64,000 bases of DNA, taken from JBCCXZ01 sp965228005 (GTDB lineage: Bacteria; Planctomycetota; Planctomycetia; Pirellulales; Lacipirellulaceae). The position numbers and the translations under genes were made by a program. The notes beneath the pieces are model-generated. The model saw only the letters and a program-made list of their open reading frames with translations. It had not been told where the DNA came from and did not search any database. The first letter of the stretch is position 1, and each line of letters begins with the position of its first letter. Below are positions 34,818-47,061 of this stretch, piece by piece. The DNA lies in NCBI GenBank assembly GCA_965228005.1, contig CBDDGV010000002.1, positions 286,910-350,909 on the forward strand. Direction: 5' to 3'.

Positions 34818-35234
34818 TTATCTAACCTTCGTCATCTTGAAGTAACCAACGTGGTCGTCGGTGTTGTAGCGGGCGAAGAACGTGCAGCCGTCGGACGAGC
34901 CGCGGACCCAGTACCAGTCCCAGATCGGCAGCTTCTTCTTCATGCGGAAGTGGTACTTGCCCGTCTGGGCGTTGTAGCACGCCTTGAAGTGCATGGTGTA
35001 GACGTACGGCATGACCTTGAATGCCCGACCGGAGAACACGGCTTTGTAGCAGTTGGGGCCGGTCTTGGTGATGCGGGCGTTGCAGGTGCCTTCCAGGCCG
35101 TCGGTGCAGCCGTGCCAGACGCCTTTCCATTTGCCGCAGAGGTCTGCCGCATCGGCGGCCTGCGGGCTCACGAAGAAGAGAGACAACACGAGTGCCGACG
35201 CGGCGGTCAGGGTCCGTGGGGAGGTTCTGGACAT
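34818..35234 (-). CDS. Small exported Cys-containing protein
   Basis: A 138-residue protein with a signal peptide (about 1-30, ending ADAAD) and a compact domain with five or six cysteines (LCGKWKGVWHGCTDG, TCNARI, NCYKAVF, ACYNAQTG, GCTFFARYN). It begins CGKWKGVW and alternates short strands, giving a lipocalin-like or beta-barrel impression, but I do not recognise the family. It is convergent with the RTX gene and separated from the chemosensory operon by 90 bp. Similar small exported domains are frequent in planctomycetes. Function unknown. Confidence 0.7.
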   Translation of the reverse strand: MSRTSPRTLTAASALVLSLFFVSPQAADAADLCGKWKGVWHGCTDGLEGTCNARITKTGPNCYKAVFSGRAFKVMPYVYTMHFKACYNAQTGKYHFRMKKKLPIWDWYWVRGSSDGCTFFARYNTDDHVGYFKMTKVR

Positions 35235-35326
35235 GGCGCCGTTCCGGCTTGCGGGGTGATACGCTTCAACAATTCATCAACAGACGGGGGGCAACAGCCG
35301 GGGGGCTCGGTCGGCCGGTTGCCGCA

Positions 35327-36382
35327 CTACTTGGCCGCGGGGGCGGGAGTGGCGGCGACCTCGGCCTCCGACTCTTCTTCCGCTGCCAGGGACGCTTCCT
35401 CGGCCTCGGCGGCGGCGATCGATTGCTCGAAGCGGTCGATCTCCTCACGCCGCGAGAGCTGGATCGCCGGTCCCAGGGCTTCGAGCGCCCGGTCCAGGGC
35501 GGGGCGGAGCATCATCACATCGACGAGCATGTGCTGGACCCGGCCGATGGTGCCCTCGGCGCGGAGGACGCCGGCACGCAGGTCGAGCAGCCCGGCCAGG
35601 GCCGTGGCGGCTTCCGGCAGGTCGTCTGTGCCGGCGACGAGGCCGTCCTTAAGGTCCACCAGCCGATCGAGACGCTCCATCGAGGCTTCGGCCAGCTGTG
35701 ACTCGGTGGCGACGCGGGTGAAGAACTCGGCGAACCGGTCGGCCGCTATCTCGGCGTGCAGCACCGCAACCTGGTCATCGACGATGTCCTGCTGCAGCAT
35801 CTCGGAGCGCTCGACGACGGCTTCGGCGGCGGCGATCATGGGCATCGCCTCGCTCAATCGACCAATCAGGCCCTGCACCCGGGCAAGCACAGGGGTGGAA
35901 CCGGTCAGCCGCAGCTGGGTGTCGATCAGTTGGCACTGCAGGTCGTCCAGCTGGGCGAGCGAGTCCTCGGCGATCGCCGCCGACTGCTGGGAAGCGCTGG
36001 AAGCGGCCGCGAGCGAAAGCTCGGCGGACCGAGTCGCGCGGGCCAGTTGATCGGCCTGCTCCACGATCTGCCGGCGGAGGGCGTCGATGTGGGTGATCGC
36101 CTGCTCGGCCTGGATGGCGTGCTGGCCTTGCTGGTCGATCAGCTCCATCACGCTCGCGGCGCGTTCGACGGAGACGCACTTCACGGTGAGCTGGTCGACC
36201 GTTTCCGCCAAGCGGTTGCAGGTGCGCTCCAGCTGCTGGATGTGCTGCTGGGCCGGCCGGACGAACCAGAAGAAGACGATCGAGAGCGTCGCCGCCGAAG
36301 CGAGCAAGACGGACGTCCAGTTCGTCCCGTTGTGGGACGCATACTGGGTAGCGTGATCCTCAGCGTGACTCGGCAGAGTCAT
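35327..36382 (-). CDS. Membrane-anchored coiled-coil protein of the chemosensory operon
   Basis: A 351-residue protein with one membrane helix near the N-terminus (about 26-44, SVLLASAATLSIVFFWFV) followed by some 280 residues of heptad-like Leu/Ala-rich helix, and a Glu/Ala-rich then Pro/Ala tail. No catalytic motif is seen. The start at 36382 has AGGAGG at good spacing. It is the last gene of the minus-strand cheA-cheW-mcp-cheB cluster, 200 bp after cheB. It could be a scaffold or an output component that links the soluble receptor array to the membrane; this is inference from position and shape. Confidence 0.7.
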   Translation of the reverse strand: MTLPSHAEDHATQYASHNGTNWTSVLLASAATLSIVFFWFVRPAQQHIQQLERTCNRLAETVDQLTVKCVSVERAASVMELIDQQGQHAIQAEQAITHIDALRRQIVEQADQLARATRSAELSLAAASSASQQSAAIAEDSLAQLDDLQCQLIDTQLRLTGSTPVLARVQGLIGRLSEAMPMIAAAEAVVERSEMLQQDIVDDQVAVLHAEIAADRFAEFFTRVATESQLAEASMERLDRLVDLKDGLVAGTDDLPEAATALAGLLDLRAGVLRAEGTIGRVQHMLVDVMMLRPALDRALEALGPAIQLSRREEIDRFEQSIAAAEAEEASLAAEEESEAEVAATPAPAAK

Positions 36383-36582
36383 GGTACCGGACCTCCTGTT
36401 CGGGCAAGAAAAGACCACCCAGGCGGGGCGGTCTGCGCGTTCCATTCGCTTTACGTGATCGGTTGGCGTTGCCCAGGCTCGTGGGCGATTCCGCGGCAGA
36501 CCCGATCGTCTCGCCTGTTCCGGTCAGTCGGGTCGCTCGTGAGAGAGCGGTTCGGCCGGTGCTGCGCTCGGCGGCCGGAGGC

Positions 36583-37725
36583 CTAAGTCTTGGCCAACCG
36601 CTTCGTGGTGCGGGCGATACGCCGGCGGATCGAGGGCCCGATCGACTTGAGCGCAAGGACCTCATTGGCCAAACCGGCCTCCTGGACGGACCGGGGCATC
36701 CCCCACACCGTGCAGGAGGCGTGGTCCTGGACCACAACGTTGCCGCCTGAGGCCCTGATAGAGCGTGCGCCGGCCGTGCCGTCCTGCCCCATGCCGGTGA
36801 GGACGGCCGCAATAACGTTCGAGCCGTAGTACTTTGCGGCGGCCCGGAACATCACGTCGACCGCGGGCCTGCAGGAATTCTCCGCCGGCGCCTTGGTGAG
36901 GTTGGTGACCACGTCGCCCTCACCCACGGCCAGGTCGAGGTGGTAGTCGCCGGGGGCGATGAGGATGTCGCCGGCCTGGGGCGGAGTGCCCGGCCGGGCT
37001 TCCTTCACGTCGCCGGGGGCGTACCGGGAGAGCGATTCGGCCAGCGCCCCCGTGAACGACTTGGTCATGTGCTGGGTAATCAGGATCGGAAAGGGCTGCG
37101 GAGACAGCAGCCCCTTGAGGACTTCGCTCAGCGCGGCCGGTCCTCCGGTCGAGGCGCCGATCACCACGACGCCGGGGGTGGCTGTACGGTACTTGGGGTC
37201 CGATCCGTCGTCGGCGCGCCTGGCTTCTTCACGCACAGGGCAGCCGCCAGCCGGTTCATGATGGCGTTGCGGCGCCGTTTTGGCGGGTTGGTCGGCGTAG
37301 ACGTCGTGGGTCCAGCCGTGGCTGAGGATCTCCGCCATCTTGCCGACGATCTCTTTGCGCAGGTAGTCGGCGGTGTTGAGTTTCGTGTCCGGAGGCGGGT
37401 TCTTGCAGACGAAGTCGGTCGCGCCGGCCATCAACGCGTCGAGCGTCTTCCGCGCGCCCTTCTCCGCGTGCCCGCTGCAAACGAGCACCGGCAACCGGCT
37501 GTAACGCTCGCGGAGCCTGTGCAGCACCTCGATGCCGTCGATGTGGGGCATCTCGAGGTCGAGCGTGATGATGTCGGGGCGGCTGCGCTCGATTTCGTCG
37601 AGCACAGTCGCCCCGCTTTCGGCTTCGCCAACCACGGTAAATCCGGGGGCTGCCTCGATCAGCCTCTTCAGCAGACGACGGGTGATGGCACTGTCGTCTA
37701 CTACCAATACGCCATAGATAGGCAT
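36583..37725 (-). CDS. cheB: CheB chemotaxis methylesterase/deamidase
   Basis: A 380-residue response regulator with a C-terminal methylesterase. Receiver domain (1-120): acidic pair Asp10-Asp11, phospho-acceptor Asp56 in IITLDLEMP. After a hydrophilic linker (about 130-185) comes the CheB catalytic domain with GASTGG (Ser), TQHM (His) and GMGQDG (Asp), the classic triad. It removes methyl groups from receptor glutamates or deamidates glutamines. No cheR is found in this operon, so the methyltransferase must be elsewhere or absent. It follows the receptor gene by 55 bp and is transcribed with it. Confidence 0.95.
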   Translation of the reverse strand: MPIYGVLVVDDSAITRRLLKRLIEAAPGFTVVGEAESGATVLDEIERSRPDIITLDLEMPHIDGIEVLHRLRERYSRLPVLVCSGHAEKGARKTLDALMAGATDFVCKNPPPDTKLNTADYLRKEIVGKMAEILSHGWTHDVYADQPAKTAPQRHHEPAGGCPVREEARRADDGSDPKYRTATPGVVVIGASTGGPAALSEVLKGLLSPQPFPILITQHMTKSFTGALAESLSRYAPGDVKEARPGTPPQAGDILIAPGDYHLDLAVGEGDVVTNLTKAPAENSCRPAVDVMFRAAAKYYGSNVIAAVLTGMGQDGTAGARSIRASGGNVVVQDHASCTVWGMPRSVQEAGLANEVLALKSIGPSIRRRIARTTKRLAKT

Positions 37726-37780
37726 CGATGCACCGAGTCAATTCTGAGCTTCAGGAGTCATGCTGCTGATGCCCTGGTTC

Positions 37781-39604
37781 CTATATGCGGAATCGGCCGA
37801 TCAGGCTCTGGAGTTGCGAACCCAGTCGCGCCAGGTCGCTGGCCGCCTCCTTGGTGTTTCCGACAACACCCAGCGTTTCCTCCGCGGCTGTCTCCACCGA
37901 AGAGATGTGGTCGGTGATCTGACCGGTTCCCTTGGCGGCGTCCTCGACGTTGCGGGAGATCTCACGCGTCATCGCGGTCTGCTCTTCGACGGCTCCGGCG
38001 ATCGTGGTCGAGATCTCGTTGATCTGATTGATCACGCCCGCGATCTGGCCGATCGCGTCGACGGCTCCGCTGCTGTCCGACTGGATCGCCTCGATCTTCT
38101 GGCCGATGTCCTCGGTGGCGCGGCCGGTGGCCTTCGCCAGTTCCTTGACCTCGTTCGCGACCACCGCAAAGCCCTTGCCGGCCTCTCCGGCCCGGGCGGC
38201 TTCGATCGTCGCGTTGAGGGCCAGCAGATTCGTCTGCTCGGCGATCGAGTTGATCACCTTGATGACCTTGCCGATTTCGGTGCTGCTCTCGCCCAGCTTG
38301 CTGATCGTGGTGTTGGTCTGCTCGGCGGCGGTGACGGCTTCTCCGGCGACCTGGGCCGCGGAGTGGGCGTTCGAGGCGATCTCCTGGATCGTGGTGTTCA
38401 TCTCCTGCACGCTGGTGGTGACCGTCTGCACGTTCGAGTCGACTTCCTTCGAGACGCGGCTGCTGTTGGCGGCCATCTCGGAAGTCGACTCGGCGTTGGC
38501 GCCCATCTGGTCACTCGCGGCGGTCAGCTCCTCCGCGGCTCCGGCCAGGGTGACCGCGGTGTCTGCCATCTTGGCGATGCTCTCACGCAGGCTGGTGAAG
38601 AGCTTCTTTAGCCCGGAGCCAACCTGACCGATCGCGTCCTCGCCCTCCACGGTGATCTCTTGGGTGAGGTCGCCTTCGGCCGCAGCGTTCACCACGCTGA
38701 GGATGTCGTCAACCTTCTGCTTCAGCTCCTCCGCCTCCCGCTGGTCTTGGACCTTCCGCGCTTCGGCTTCTTCCCGCATCCGCACCTGGTCGCTGATGTC
38801 GGTGGCGTACTTGACGACCCGGTAGACCTGTCCGTCCTCGCCCACCAGCGGCGAGTAGGAGGCAGAGATCCAGATCTCTTTGCCGCCCTTGGCGATGCGT
38901 TTGTACTCGCCGTCCTGCGTGACGCCCCTTGCGAGGTCGTCCCAGAACTTTTGGTAGTCGGGGCTGGAGGTGAACTCCGCGGGGCAGAAGATGCGGTGGT
39001 GCTGCCCGACGATCTCCTCGAGCCGGTAGCCCATCGCGTTCAGGAAGTTGTCGTTGGCCGCAAGGATCTCCCCGTGGGGGTCGAACTCGATGACCGCCTG
39101 TGAGGCGCTGATCGACTTGATCTGGTTGGCGAAGTCTCGGTTCTTCGCCTCCATGGCGACCTTTTCGGTGATCACGTTCCAGGTCACCATCGACCCGGTG
39201 TGCTCTCCCTCGTCGTTGTAGATGGCGCTGACCAACAGGTCGAGAACCTCGTCGCCGAGCTTTATGTCTGCGCGGTGCGGCAGGTTCTTGGGGTCGGAGA
39301 GCAGTTGGCGTTGCTGCTCAGGGTTCTTGTGGAAGGTGTCGATCGACGAGCCCAAGATCTGATCCACGGGAATCGGCAGCAGTTCCTCAATCGCCCGGAG
39401 CTGCTTGATCGACGCCGGGTTGATATAGCGGATCACGAAATCAAGGTCCGCGAAGATGATGTTGATCGGAGCGTTCTCGAGCATCGCGACGGCACGCTGG
39501 CCGATGACCAGCCGCTCGTTGTGCTCGCCGGCCGAGAGGCCGTCGGCGGCCAATGACTTCTTTGCGCTTTTCTTCGAGACCGGGGCTTGTGCGGTGGCGG
39601 GCAT
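37781..39604 (-). CDS. Soluble methyl-accepting chemotaxis protein with two PAS domains
   Basis: A 607-residue receptor without membrane helices. PAS-like domain 1 spans about 35-150 (MLENAPINIIFADLDFVIRYINPAS), PAS 2 about 160-285 (SQAVIEFDPHGEILAANDNFLNAMGY, then WISASYSPLVGEDGQVYRVV). A short HAMP-like linker follows (about 315-360). The signalling domain has the conserved tip EQTNLLALNATIEAARAGEAGKGFAVVANEVKEL (in two parts around residue 500). AAGGAGA precedes the start at 39604. PAS sensing suggests redox, light or a small ligand in the cytoplasm; the ligand is unknown. It sits between cheW and cheB in the operon. Confidence 0.93.
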   Translation of the reverse strand: MPATAQAPVSKKSAKKSLAADGLSAGEHNERLVIGQRAVAMLENAPINIIFADLDFVIRYINPASIKQLRAIEELLPIPVDQILGSSIDTFHKNPEQQRQLLSDPKNLPHRADIKLGDEVLDLLVSAIYNDEGEHTGSMVTWNVITEKVAMEAKNRDFANQIKSISASQAVIEFDPHGEILAANDNFLNAMGYRLEEIVGQHHRIFCPAEFTSSPDYQKFWDDLARGVTQDGEYKRIAKGGKEIWISASYSPLVGEDGQVYRVVKYATDISDQVRMREEAEARKVQDQREAEELKQKVDDILSVVNAAAEGDLTQEITVEGEDAIGQVGSGLKKLFTSLRESIAKMADTAVTLAGAAEELTAASDQMGANAESTSEMAANSSRVSKEVDSNVQTVTTSVQEMNTTIQEIASNAHSAAQVAGEAVTAAEQTNTTISKLGESSTEIGKVIKVINSIAEQTNLLALNATIEAARAGEAGKGFAVVANEVKELAKATGRATEDIGQKIEAIQSDSSGAVDAIGQIAGVINQINEISTTIAGAVEEQTAMTREISRNVEDAAKGTGQITDHISSVETAAEETLGVVGNTKEAASDLARLGSQLQSLIGRFRI

Positions 39605-39644
39605 GTTCAGATCTCCTTGGGCGGTTGGCGGTGTGTTGAGGGCT

Positions 39645-40160
39645 TCAGCTCGCAAGAGCGGCACGGTCTGCTTCACGCCGTCCGTTTCGCTTCCACGCGC
39701 GGCGATCATCAATCAAGAAATCCAGTAGCTGGTCGACGTCTAGCTGGAGCAGCAGCCGACCGGGTAGTTGGTAGGCGCCGGTCAGCAAGGGACGGATATC
39801 GTCCGCAACCGTCGCGGGGGTGGGCTCGATCGTTGAGGTGTCGAGGGTCAGCACGTCGCCGATCTCGTCGACCTTCAGGCTGTAGGCGGAGGAGCCGCGG
39901 CGTACCACGACGCTCTTGGGCGAAGCGTCTTCCCGTTGCCGGCTCTTCTCGGAACCGATCGCATCAAGCCGGAGGCGTTCCCGGAGGTCTACCTCGAGCA
40001 CGATCTCCCCGCGGAGATTGATCAATCCCGAGACGACCGCGGGTGATCCCGGCACGTCGGTAACGTCTTGGCAGAAGATCACTTCCTGGACCCGCTCGAC
40101 CTCGAGGCCGAGCAGCAGGTTGTCCAGGTGGAACGTGCAGATCTGGCATTCGTTGTGCAT
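39645..40160 (-). CDS. cheW: CheW coupling protein
   Basis: A 171-residue CheW. The two five-stranded beta barrels are recognisable from CTFHLDNLLLGLEVERVQEV, SPAVVSGLINLRGEIVLEVDLRERL, SVVVRRGSSAYSLKVDEIGDVLTL and the end LLTGAYQLPGRLLLQLDVDQLL. It bridges CheA to receptors. It ends 40 bp before the receptor gene and starts 34 bp after cheA, so all are one operon. There is a 15-20 residue charged C-terminal tail beyond the core domain. Confidence 0.93.
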   Translation of the reverse strand: MHNECQICTFHLDNLLLGLEVERVQEVIFCQDVTDVPGSPAVVSGLINLRGEIVLEVDLRERLRLDAIGSEKSRQREDASPKSVVVRRGSSAYSLKVDEIGDVLTLDTSTIEPTPATVADDIRPLLTGAYQLPGRLLLQLDVDQLLDFLIDDRRAWKRNGRREADRAALAS

Positions 40161-40194
40161 TGACGCTTCCTTCTAAGGATTCCGGCCGAGCGGC

Positions 40195-42504
40195 TCACAC
40201 TCCGGTCCAGGTGCTCAGGCTGCTGTCCAGGTCGACCACCTCGATGGTGCGCCCTTCGACCACCGCAACGTTCGGGGCGGCCGCGTTGCAGACGCCGTCG
40301 AGCGGACGCTTGGCGACCTCCGTGGAGTCGCAGATCCTGCTGACCACAAGACCGACGTGGCCGTTGTCTGTCCGGTACACGACCACCGGCAGATCGACCT
40401 CCTCCGAGGGCTCTTGAGTCATGCTGCTGATCTGGCTCGCGGCGCTGCGGCCTGCCATCAACTCCGTGAGGTTCACCAGCGGCAGCACTTTTTCTCGGTA
40501 CTGCACCACTTGCCGCCCGCTGCAGCTCTCGACCTTGTCGCTGGAGAAGTGCTCCAGTCGCACCACGTGCTCCATGGGCACGGCGATACGCTGCCCCGCG
40601 CCGGCTTCCACCACAAGCACCTGCTCCTTGTCCGCGTGGGTGGCGCCGGCCTGTGGTTCGGATTCAATCTCTTTGCCGGCCTCTTGCAGGAGGGCCTCCG
40701 ATTTCGCGATGCCGTTCGCGTCGAGGATCAGACCGACGGACCCGTCCCCAAAGATCGTCGAGCCGGCGTACACCCTGAGCGGCTTCAGCTGGTCGCAGAG
40801 GCTCTTGACGACGATCTCCTCGGTGTCTCGAACCGCGTCCACGACGAGGCCGAAGCGTTGTTGGTCCGCTTGCAGGACGACGATGCTCACCCCATCACTC
40901 TGCAGTCTTTCCGAGTAGTCGGAACGCTGGCCGCGGAGCACGTCGCCCAACACAGCCAGCGGCAGCAGCTTGCCGCGGAGTCGACAAACGGGCGCGCCGT
41001 GGTAGAAGTCGATGCGTTTGTCGATCTCCTCCCCTTCGAGCCGGAGCAACTCGACAAGGTTGAGCTGGGGGATGGCGTAGTCGCTGTTGTCGGCTCGGAC
41101 GATCAAAGCGGGGATGATCGCCAGGGTCAGGGGCATCTTGATCGTCAGCTTCGTGCCTTCTCCGTGCTTGCTCTCGATCTCTACCGTGCCGCCGATTTTT
41201 TGGATGCTCGTGCGGACGACATCCATGCCTACCCCGCGTCCCGAGATGTTGGTAACCTGCTCCGCGGTGGAGAAGCCGGCCGCGAAGATCAATTGCGTCA
41301 GGTCGCGTTCACTCATTTGATCCGCTTGGGCCTGGCTCACGATCCCTTTGCTGACCGCCTTCTCGGCGACCCGCTTCGCGTCAATGCCCGCGCCGTCGTC
41401 GGCGATCTCGATGTAGACCTGGCCCCCCTCGTGGTAGGCCCGCAGGGAGAGGCAGCCCTCAGGCGGTTTGCCTGCCTCGACCCGCTGATCGGGGCTCTCG
41501 ATGCCGTGGTCTGCGGAGTTGCGTACGATGTGGGTCAGCGGGTCTTTCAGCGCCTCGACCAGTGTCTTGTCGAGCTCGGTCTCCTGACCGTCCATCTCGA
41601 CGCGGATCTCCTTGCCGAACGACACCGAGAGGTCCCGCACGATCCGGGGGAGCTTGTCCCAGATGGTCTTGATGGGCTGCATGCGGGTCTTCATCAGCCC
41701 CTGCTGCAGCTCGGTCGTGATCACGTTCAGCCGCTGCGTCGTGGCAATAAAGGACGACTCGCCGTTGTGATCCGCCAGCATCACTAACTGGTTCCGCGTG
41801 AGGACCAATTCACCGACGAGGTTCATCAGCTCATCGAGCAAGTCGACGCACACCCTGATCGTATGGTCGCCTGAGCGTGCCGCATTGGACGCGCCTGCTG
41901 AGCCCGCGTCGGCCGCGGAGGTCTCGTCGGGAGAATGTGCCGATGACTCTCGATTGGTACGCAGCTGCGGCTCCGGGGTCTTGCCTTCCACCCCAGGAGT
42001 CTCCCCAGCCTGTTCAGAACTGGCCTGTTGTGCTCTGAGTCGGAGCTGCTCACTAATAGCTGCGTCAAGATCGCCCGCCCCATTCTGGGCTTGCGCAAGA
42101 TCCGGTTGACCGGATAGCGCCTCGCCTTGGTCTCGCAGCGCTTCCAGCCTCTGAATCAGCCCCGAGTAGTCCAAGCGGCTCTCGTACTGGCCGTCGCGCA
42201 CCTCGTCGACGAGTTCTCGGAGCGAGTCGTTCAGCTCCAGCAGCACCGAGATGATCTCGGTAGAGACGTCCAGGTCGCCGTCACGGATGTCGGACAGCAG
42301 GTTCTCGCCAGCGTGTGCAACCTCTCCCAGGGTTACCAATTCCAGGAACCCGCTCGTCCCCTTCATCGTGTGCACGCAGCGGAAGATGCGGCTGACGATC
42401 TCGGGATCGTCCGACGCTCTTTCGAGTTCGATGAGGTCGAGATCGAGCTGGTCGATCGCCTCTGCCGACTCGACAAGGAACTCGTCGAGCAACTGCATAT
42501 CCAT
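40195..42504 (-). CDS. cheA: CheA histidine kinase with two CheW-like domains
   Basis: A 769-residue CheA. The HPt domain (1-120) has phospho-acceptor His45 in CVHTMKGTSGF. A variable linker (about 130-245) follows, without an obvious P2 domain. Then come dimerisation helices (LMNLVGELVLTRNQLV), the HATPase domain (LTHIVRNSADHGIE, DDGAGID, GRGVGMDVV) and a first CheW-like domain (about 500-640). A second CheW-like domain (about 660-765: RIAVPMEHVVRLEHF, YREKVLPLVNLTELM) is an addition to the standard layout. The start at 42504 matches the family N-terminus; an ATG two codons later is also possible. First gene of the operon. Confidence 0.94.
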   Translation of the reverse strand: MDMQLLDEFLVESAEAIDQLDLDLIELERASDDPEIVSRIFRCVHTMKGTSGFLELVTLGEVAHAGENLLSDIRDGDLDVSTEIISVLLELNDSLRELVDEVRDGQYESRLDYSGLIQRLEALRDQGEALSGQPDLAQAQNGAGDLDAAISEQLRLRAQQASSEQAGETPGVEGKTPEPQLRTNRESSAHSPDETSAADAGSAGASNAARSGDHTIRVCVDLLDELMNLVGELVLTRNQLVMLADHNGESSFIATTQRLNVITTELQQGLMKTRMQPIKTIWDKLPRIVRDLSVSFGKEIRVEMDGQETELDKTLVEALKDPLTHIVRNSADHGIESPDQRVEAGKPPEGCLSLRAYHEGGQVYIEIADDGAGIDAKRVAEKAVSKGIVSQAQADQMSERDLTQLIFAAGFSTAEQVTNISGRGVGMDVVRTSIQKIGGTVEIESKHGEGTKLTIKMPLTLAIIPALIVRADNSDYAIPQLNLVELLRLEGEEIDKRIDFYHGAPVCRLRGKLLPLAVLGDVLRGQRSDYSERLQSDGVSIVVLQADQQRFGLVVDAVRDTEEIVVKSLCDQLKPLRVYAGSTIFGDGSVGLILDANGIAKSEALLQEAGKEIESEPQAGATHADKEQVLVVEAGAGQRIAVPMEHVVRLEHFSSDKVESCSGRQVVQYREKVLPLVNLTELMAGRSAASQISSMTQEPSEEVDLPVVVYRTDNGHVGLVVSRICDSTEVAKRPLDGVCNAAAPNVAVVEGRTIEVVDLDSSLSTWTGV

Positions 42505-43229
42505 GACGGGCCCCGCAGGTGGTGGGCTTCTCGCCAGCACGCAGCACTTCTGCGCGCCGCGGTGCGGACTTGCTTCTGCCTCTCGCCGCTGCTGGTTCGG
42601 CCGCGACCGAGAAAGCTGGGTCACGGGTTTCAGCTAGGCAAGCCATCGGGTTTGCAAATCGACAACTTTTCGAGAAGAAACTCTTGTCGAACGTCGGGAT
42701 ATTCAATCAGCAGTTGGAGGGTGCAAGTTCTTACCTAGGGCGAATACCCCTGCGAGATTCGCAGAATCATGAGACGACCAGACACACAGTTCACCTATAG
42801 GCGGCTCGCAAGAGAGTGGCCGATTGGATTCCCTCCCTATGCTCCAAGTCCAACGCATTCGGGTGACCGTACTCAGTTATGGGAAGGGATTCGCGCCATC
42901 GGTCGGCGATGGGTGAAAACCGCGTTCCCGGTGCTCAATGAGTCACCGACCCTTGCGAACACGGCAGAGGCCTGTTTGCGGACGGGTGAGACGTCGCCGA
43001 AATGCTCGCCGTGATCGGCTTGCCGGGGGCCGGCTCCTACGCAAACGCAGATGGAGCGGTTGAGGCTGTGATTTGCCGCAAACCCTTGCCCTGACGGCTT
43101 TCATGGGCCCCAGTTCCTAACACCTTGTGTGCTTATCCGACCGATTGCTTTCGCAACCCGCACCGTTCAGCGATAATCCGGGCTTGGCGGGAAGCTTGTG
43201 TAACGGAACTAGCATCTGAGGAGGCATCT
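42505..43229. other. Divergent non-coding gap
   Basis: 725 bp between the divergent cheA and sugar-dehydrogenase-like genes. Short ORFs here have no family features. It should carry both promoters, but I see no clear promoter pair, repeat family or RNA gene. Confidence 0.45.
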
Positions 43230-44955
43230 ATGCGCTTTGCCGCGCTCGCGTTGTTGTTTGTGATGGCCAGCTCGCTGGCGACTCTTGCTTACGCCGACCT
43301 GCCCTCGGGCAACCCGATTCCGGGGAACGTGTCGTCGACGTTCTGGTCGATCGAACTGGAAGAAGTCGTCACGATCCCCAACAGCGGCGGGACTTTCCCG
43401 CGGCTGGAGTTTCTCACCGGGGGCGGGGCGCCCGGACTGGCTTACGTGATCGACCAGCGTGGTGAGATCTACTCGTTCGATCCGAGCAGCCCGAACCCGA
43501 CGCCTTCGCTTTTCCTCGACTTGTCGTCGGCCGTGCCGAACTTCAACTTCCAGTTCCAGACCGGCGTGCGGGGCATGGCGTTCCACCCGGACTTCAACAC
43601 TCCCGGGACGGACGGCTACCGGAAGTTCTACACCTCGCACAGCCGGAATGCGTTTGCTCCTTTGGTTGGCAACCCGACCATCTTTCCATCTCCGCCCGGG
43701 CTGAATCACGACTCGGTGGTTGGAGAGTGGACCGTCAACGCGAACGGGACGGTGAATACCGGTTCCTACCGTGAGCTGATCCGTGTCGGTCAGCCCGAGA
43801 GCGATCACAACATCGGCTCCATCGGCTTCAATCCGAACGCGGGGCCTGGGGACGCCGACTACGGCAACCTCTACATCGCGCTGGGTGACGGCGGCGGTCC
43901 GAACGACCCGAATAACTTGGCTCAGAATATCAACAGCAGCAACAACTTCGCACATGGTTCGATGCTTCGGATCGACCCGATCCAGTCAGGGAGCGACCCG
44001 TATTCGATCCCGGCGGATAACCCGTTTGTGGGACAATCCCGCATCATCCAAGAAATCTGGGCCTACGGGCTCCGGAACCCCCACAAGTTTTCGTTCGACA
44101 CCGCTGGCGACGGCAAACTGCTGATCTCGGACATCGGCCAGGCCAACATCGAAGAGATTAACCTCGGAGCCCCGGGAGCCAACTACGGCTGGGACTTGCG
44201 AGAGGGCACCTTCCTAAGGCCCGGCAACTCAACCAGCCTCGATCCGTTGCCGGGGGACCACCCCACGGACAACCTCACCTATCCTGTCGCACAATACGAC
44301 CGCAACAGCGGCCTAGGCTTTGGGAGCTGGGCCGTAGTGGGCGGCTCGGTATACCGGGGTACCAACGTTCCGCAGCTCACGGGGATGTACTTGTTCGGCG
44401 ACTTCGCGACCAACTCTGGGCCGATTCTCGCCGTTGACGTCGATGAGCTAGTGCAACGCGAGGACTTCAGCGATCTGAACAACCTCAACGGCGGCAACAT
44501 CGCACCTTACGAACGGTTGCGGCTGGTGGACGGTTCGGATGGCGTGGAGAAGACCCTGCTGCAGATCATCCAGGGAACGAACCCGGGGACGAACCGGACC
44601 GACCTCCGCTTCGGCGTGGGGCCGGACGACGAGATCTACATCCTCAACAAGCGCGACGGCATCGTCCGTCGGATCGCCTCCGCCTCCGGGCTGGCCGACG
44701 GCGACACCGACCGCGACGGCGATGTCGACCTTGCCGACCTGCTCTCGCAGCAACGAGGCTTCGGTGCGGCGGGCGACTGGAGCGACGGCGACGTGAACGG
44801 CGACGCCGTCGTCGACGGGGCGGACCAGGGCTTGCTCGAGGCCGCCCTCGGCAGCGGGTCGGCGGTTTCGAGCGGAGTTGCGGGCGTGCCCGAGCCGGGT
44901 GCGGCGGCTCTTGTTGCTGTCGGTTCGCTGGGCCTGGCCCTGCGGCGGAGGCGGA

Positions 44956-44969
<14 letters not shown>
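43230..44969 (+). CDS. Glucose/sorbosone dehydrogenase-like PEP-CTERM protein
   Basis: A 579-residue exported protein: signal peptide (about 1-23), a six-bladed beta-propeller of the glucose/sorbosone dehydrogenase type (about 45-500), a dockerin-like repeat (DTDRDGDVDLADLLSQQRGFG), and a PEP-CTERM tail (VPEPGAAALVAVGSLGLAL plus RRRR). Propeller signatures include GVRGMAFHPDFN, ESDHNIGSIGFNP, YIALGDGGG, EIWAYGLRNPHKFSFD and EEINLGAPGANYGW. Related enzymes use PQQ to oxidise sugars. GAGGAGG precedes the start at 43230. The 3' end overlaps convergent glmS by 14 bp. Confidence 0.9.
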
Positions 44970-46821
<1,852 letters not shown>

Positions 46822-47061
46822 AGGGCGGTTGCTCTGTTGTTGTTGAGTGGCTTACGCCGGTTGGATTGGAGCAGGACCGGCGGCTGCTTGCGGGAATCCT
46901 ACCAATCGGCCCCCAAACGGGCCATCTCAGCAGCCGCTGGGCTGCGCCGGACGCTTGCACGCCGACTGCTCTGGGGCCGGGGCGGCGGATCGGCTATTTA
47001 CCCTCCTGCGGCTCTCTGCCAGCCGCTTTGACCGCCAAGTTAGTGAATGCGAAGGACTCCA

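Noticed and set aside
40357..41787. A 476-codon antisense ORF across cheA
   Set aside because: No domain features; it is the complementary shadow of the CheA kinase and CheW-like regions.
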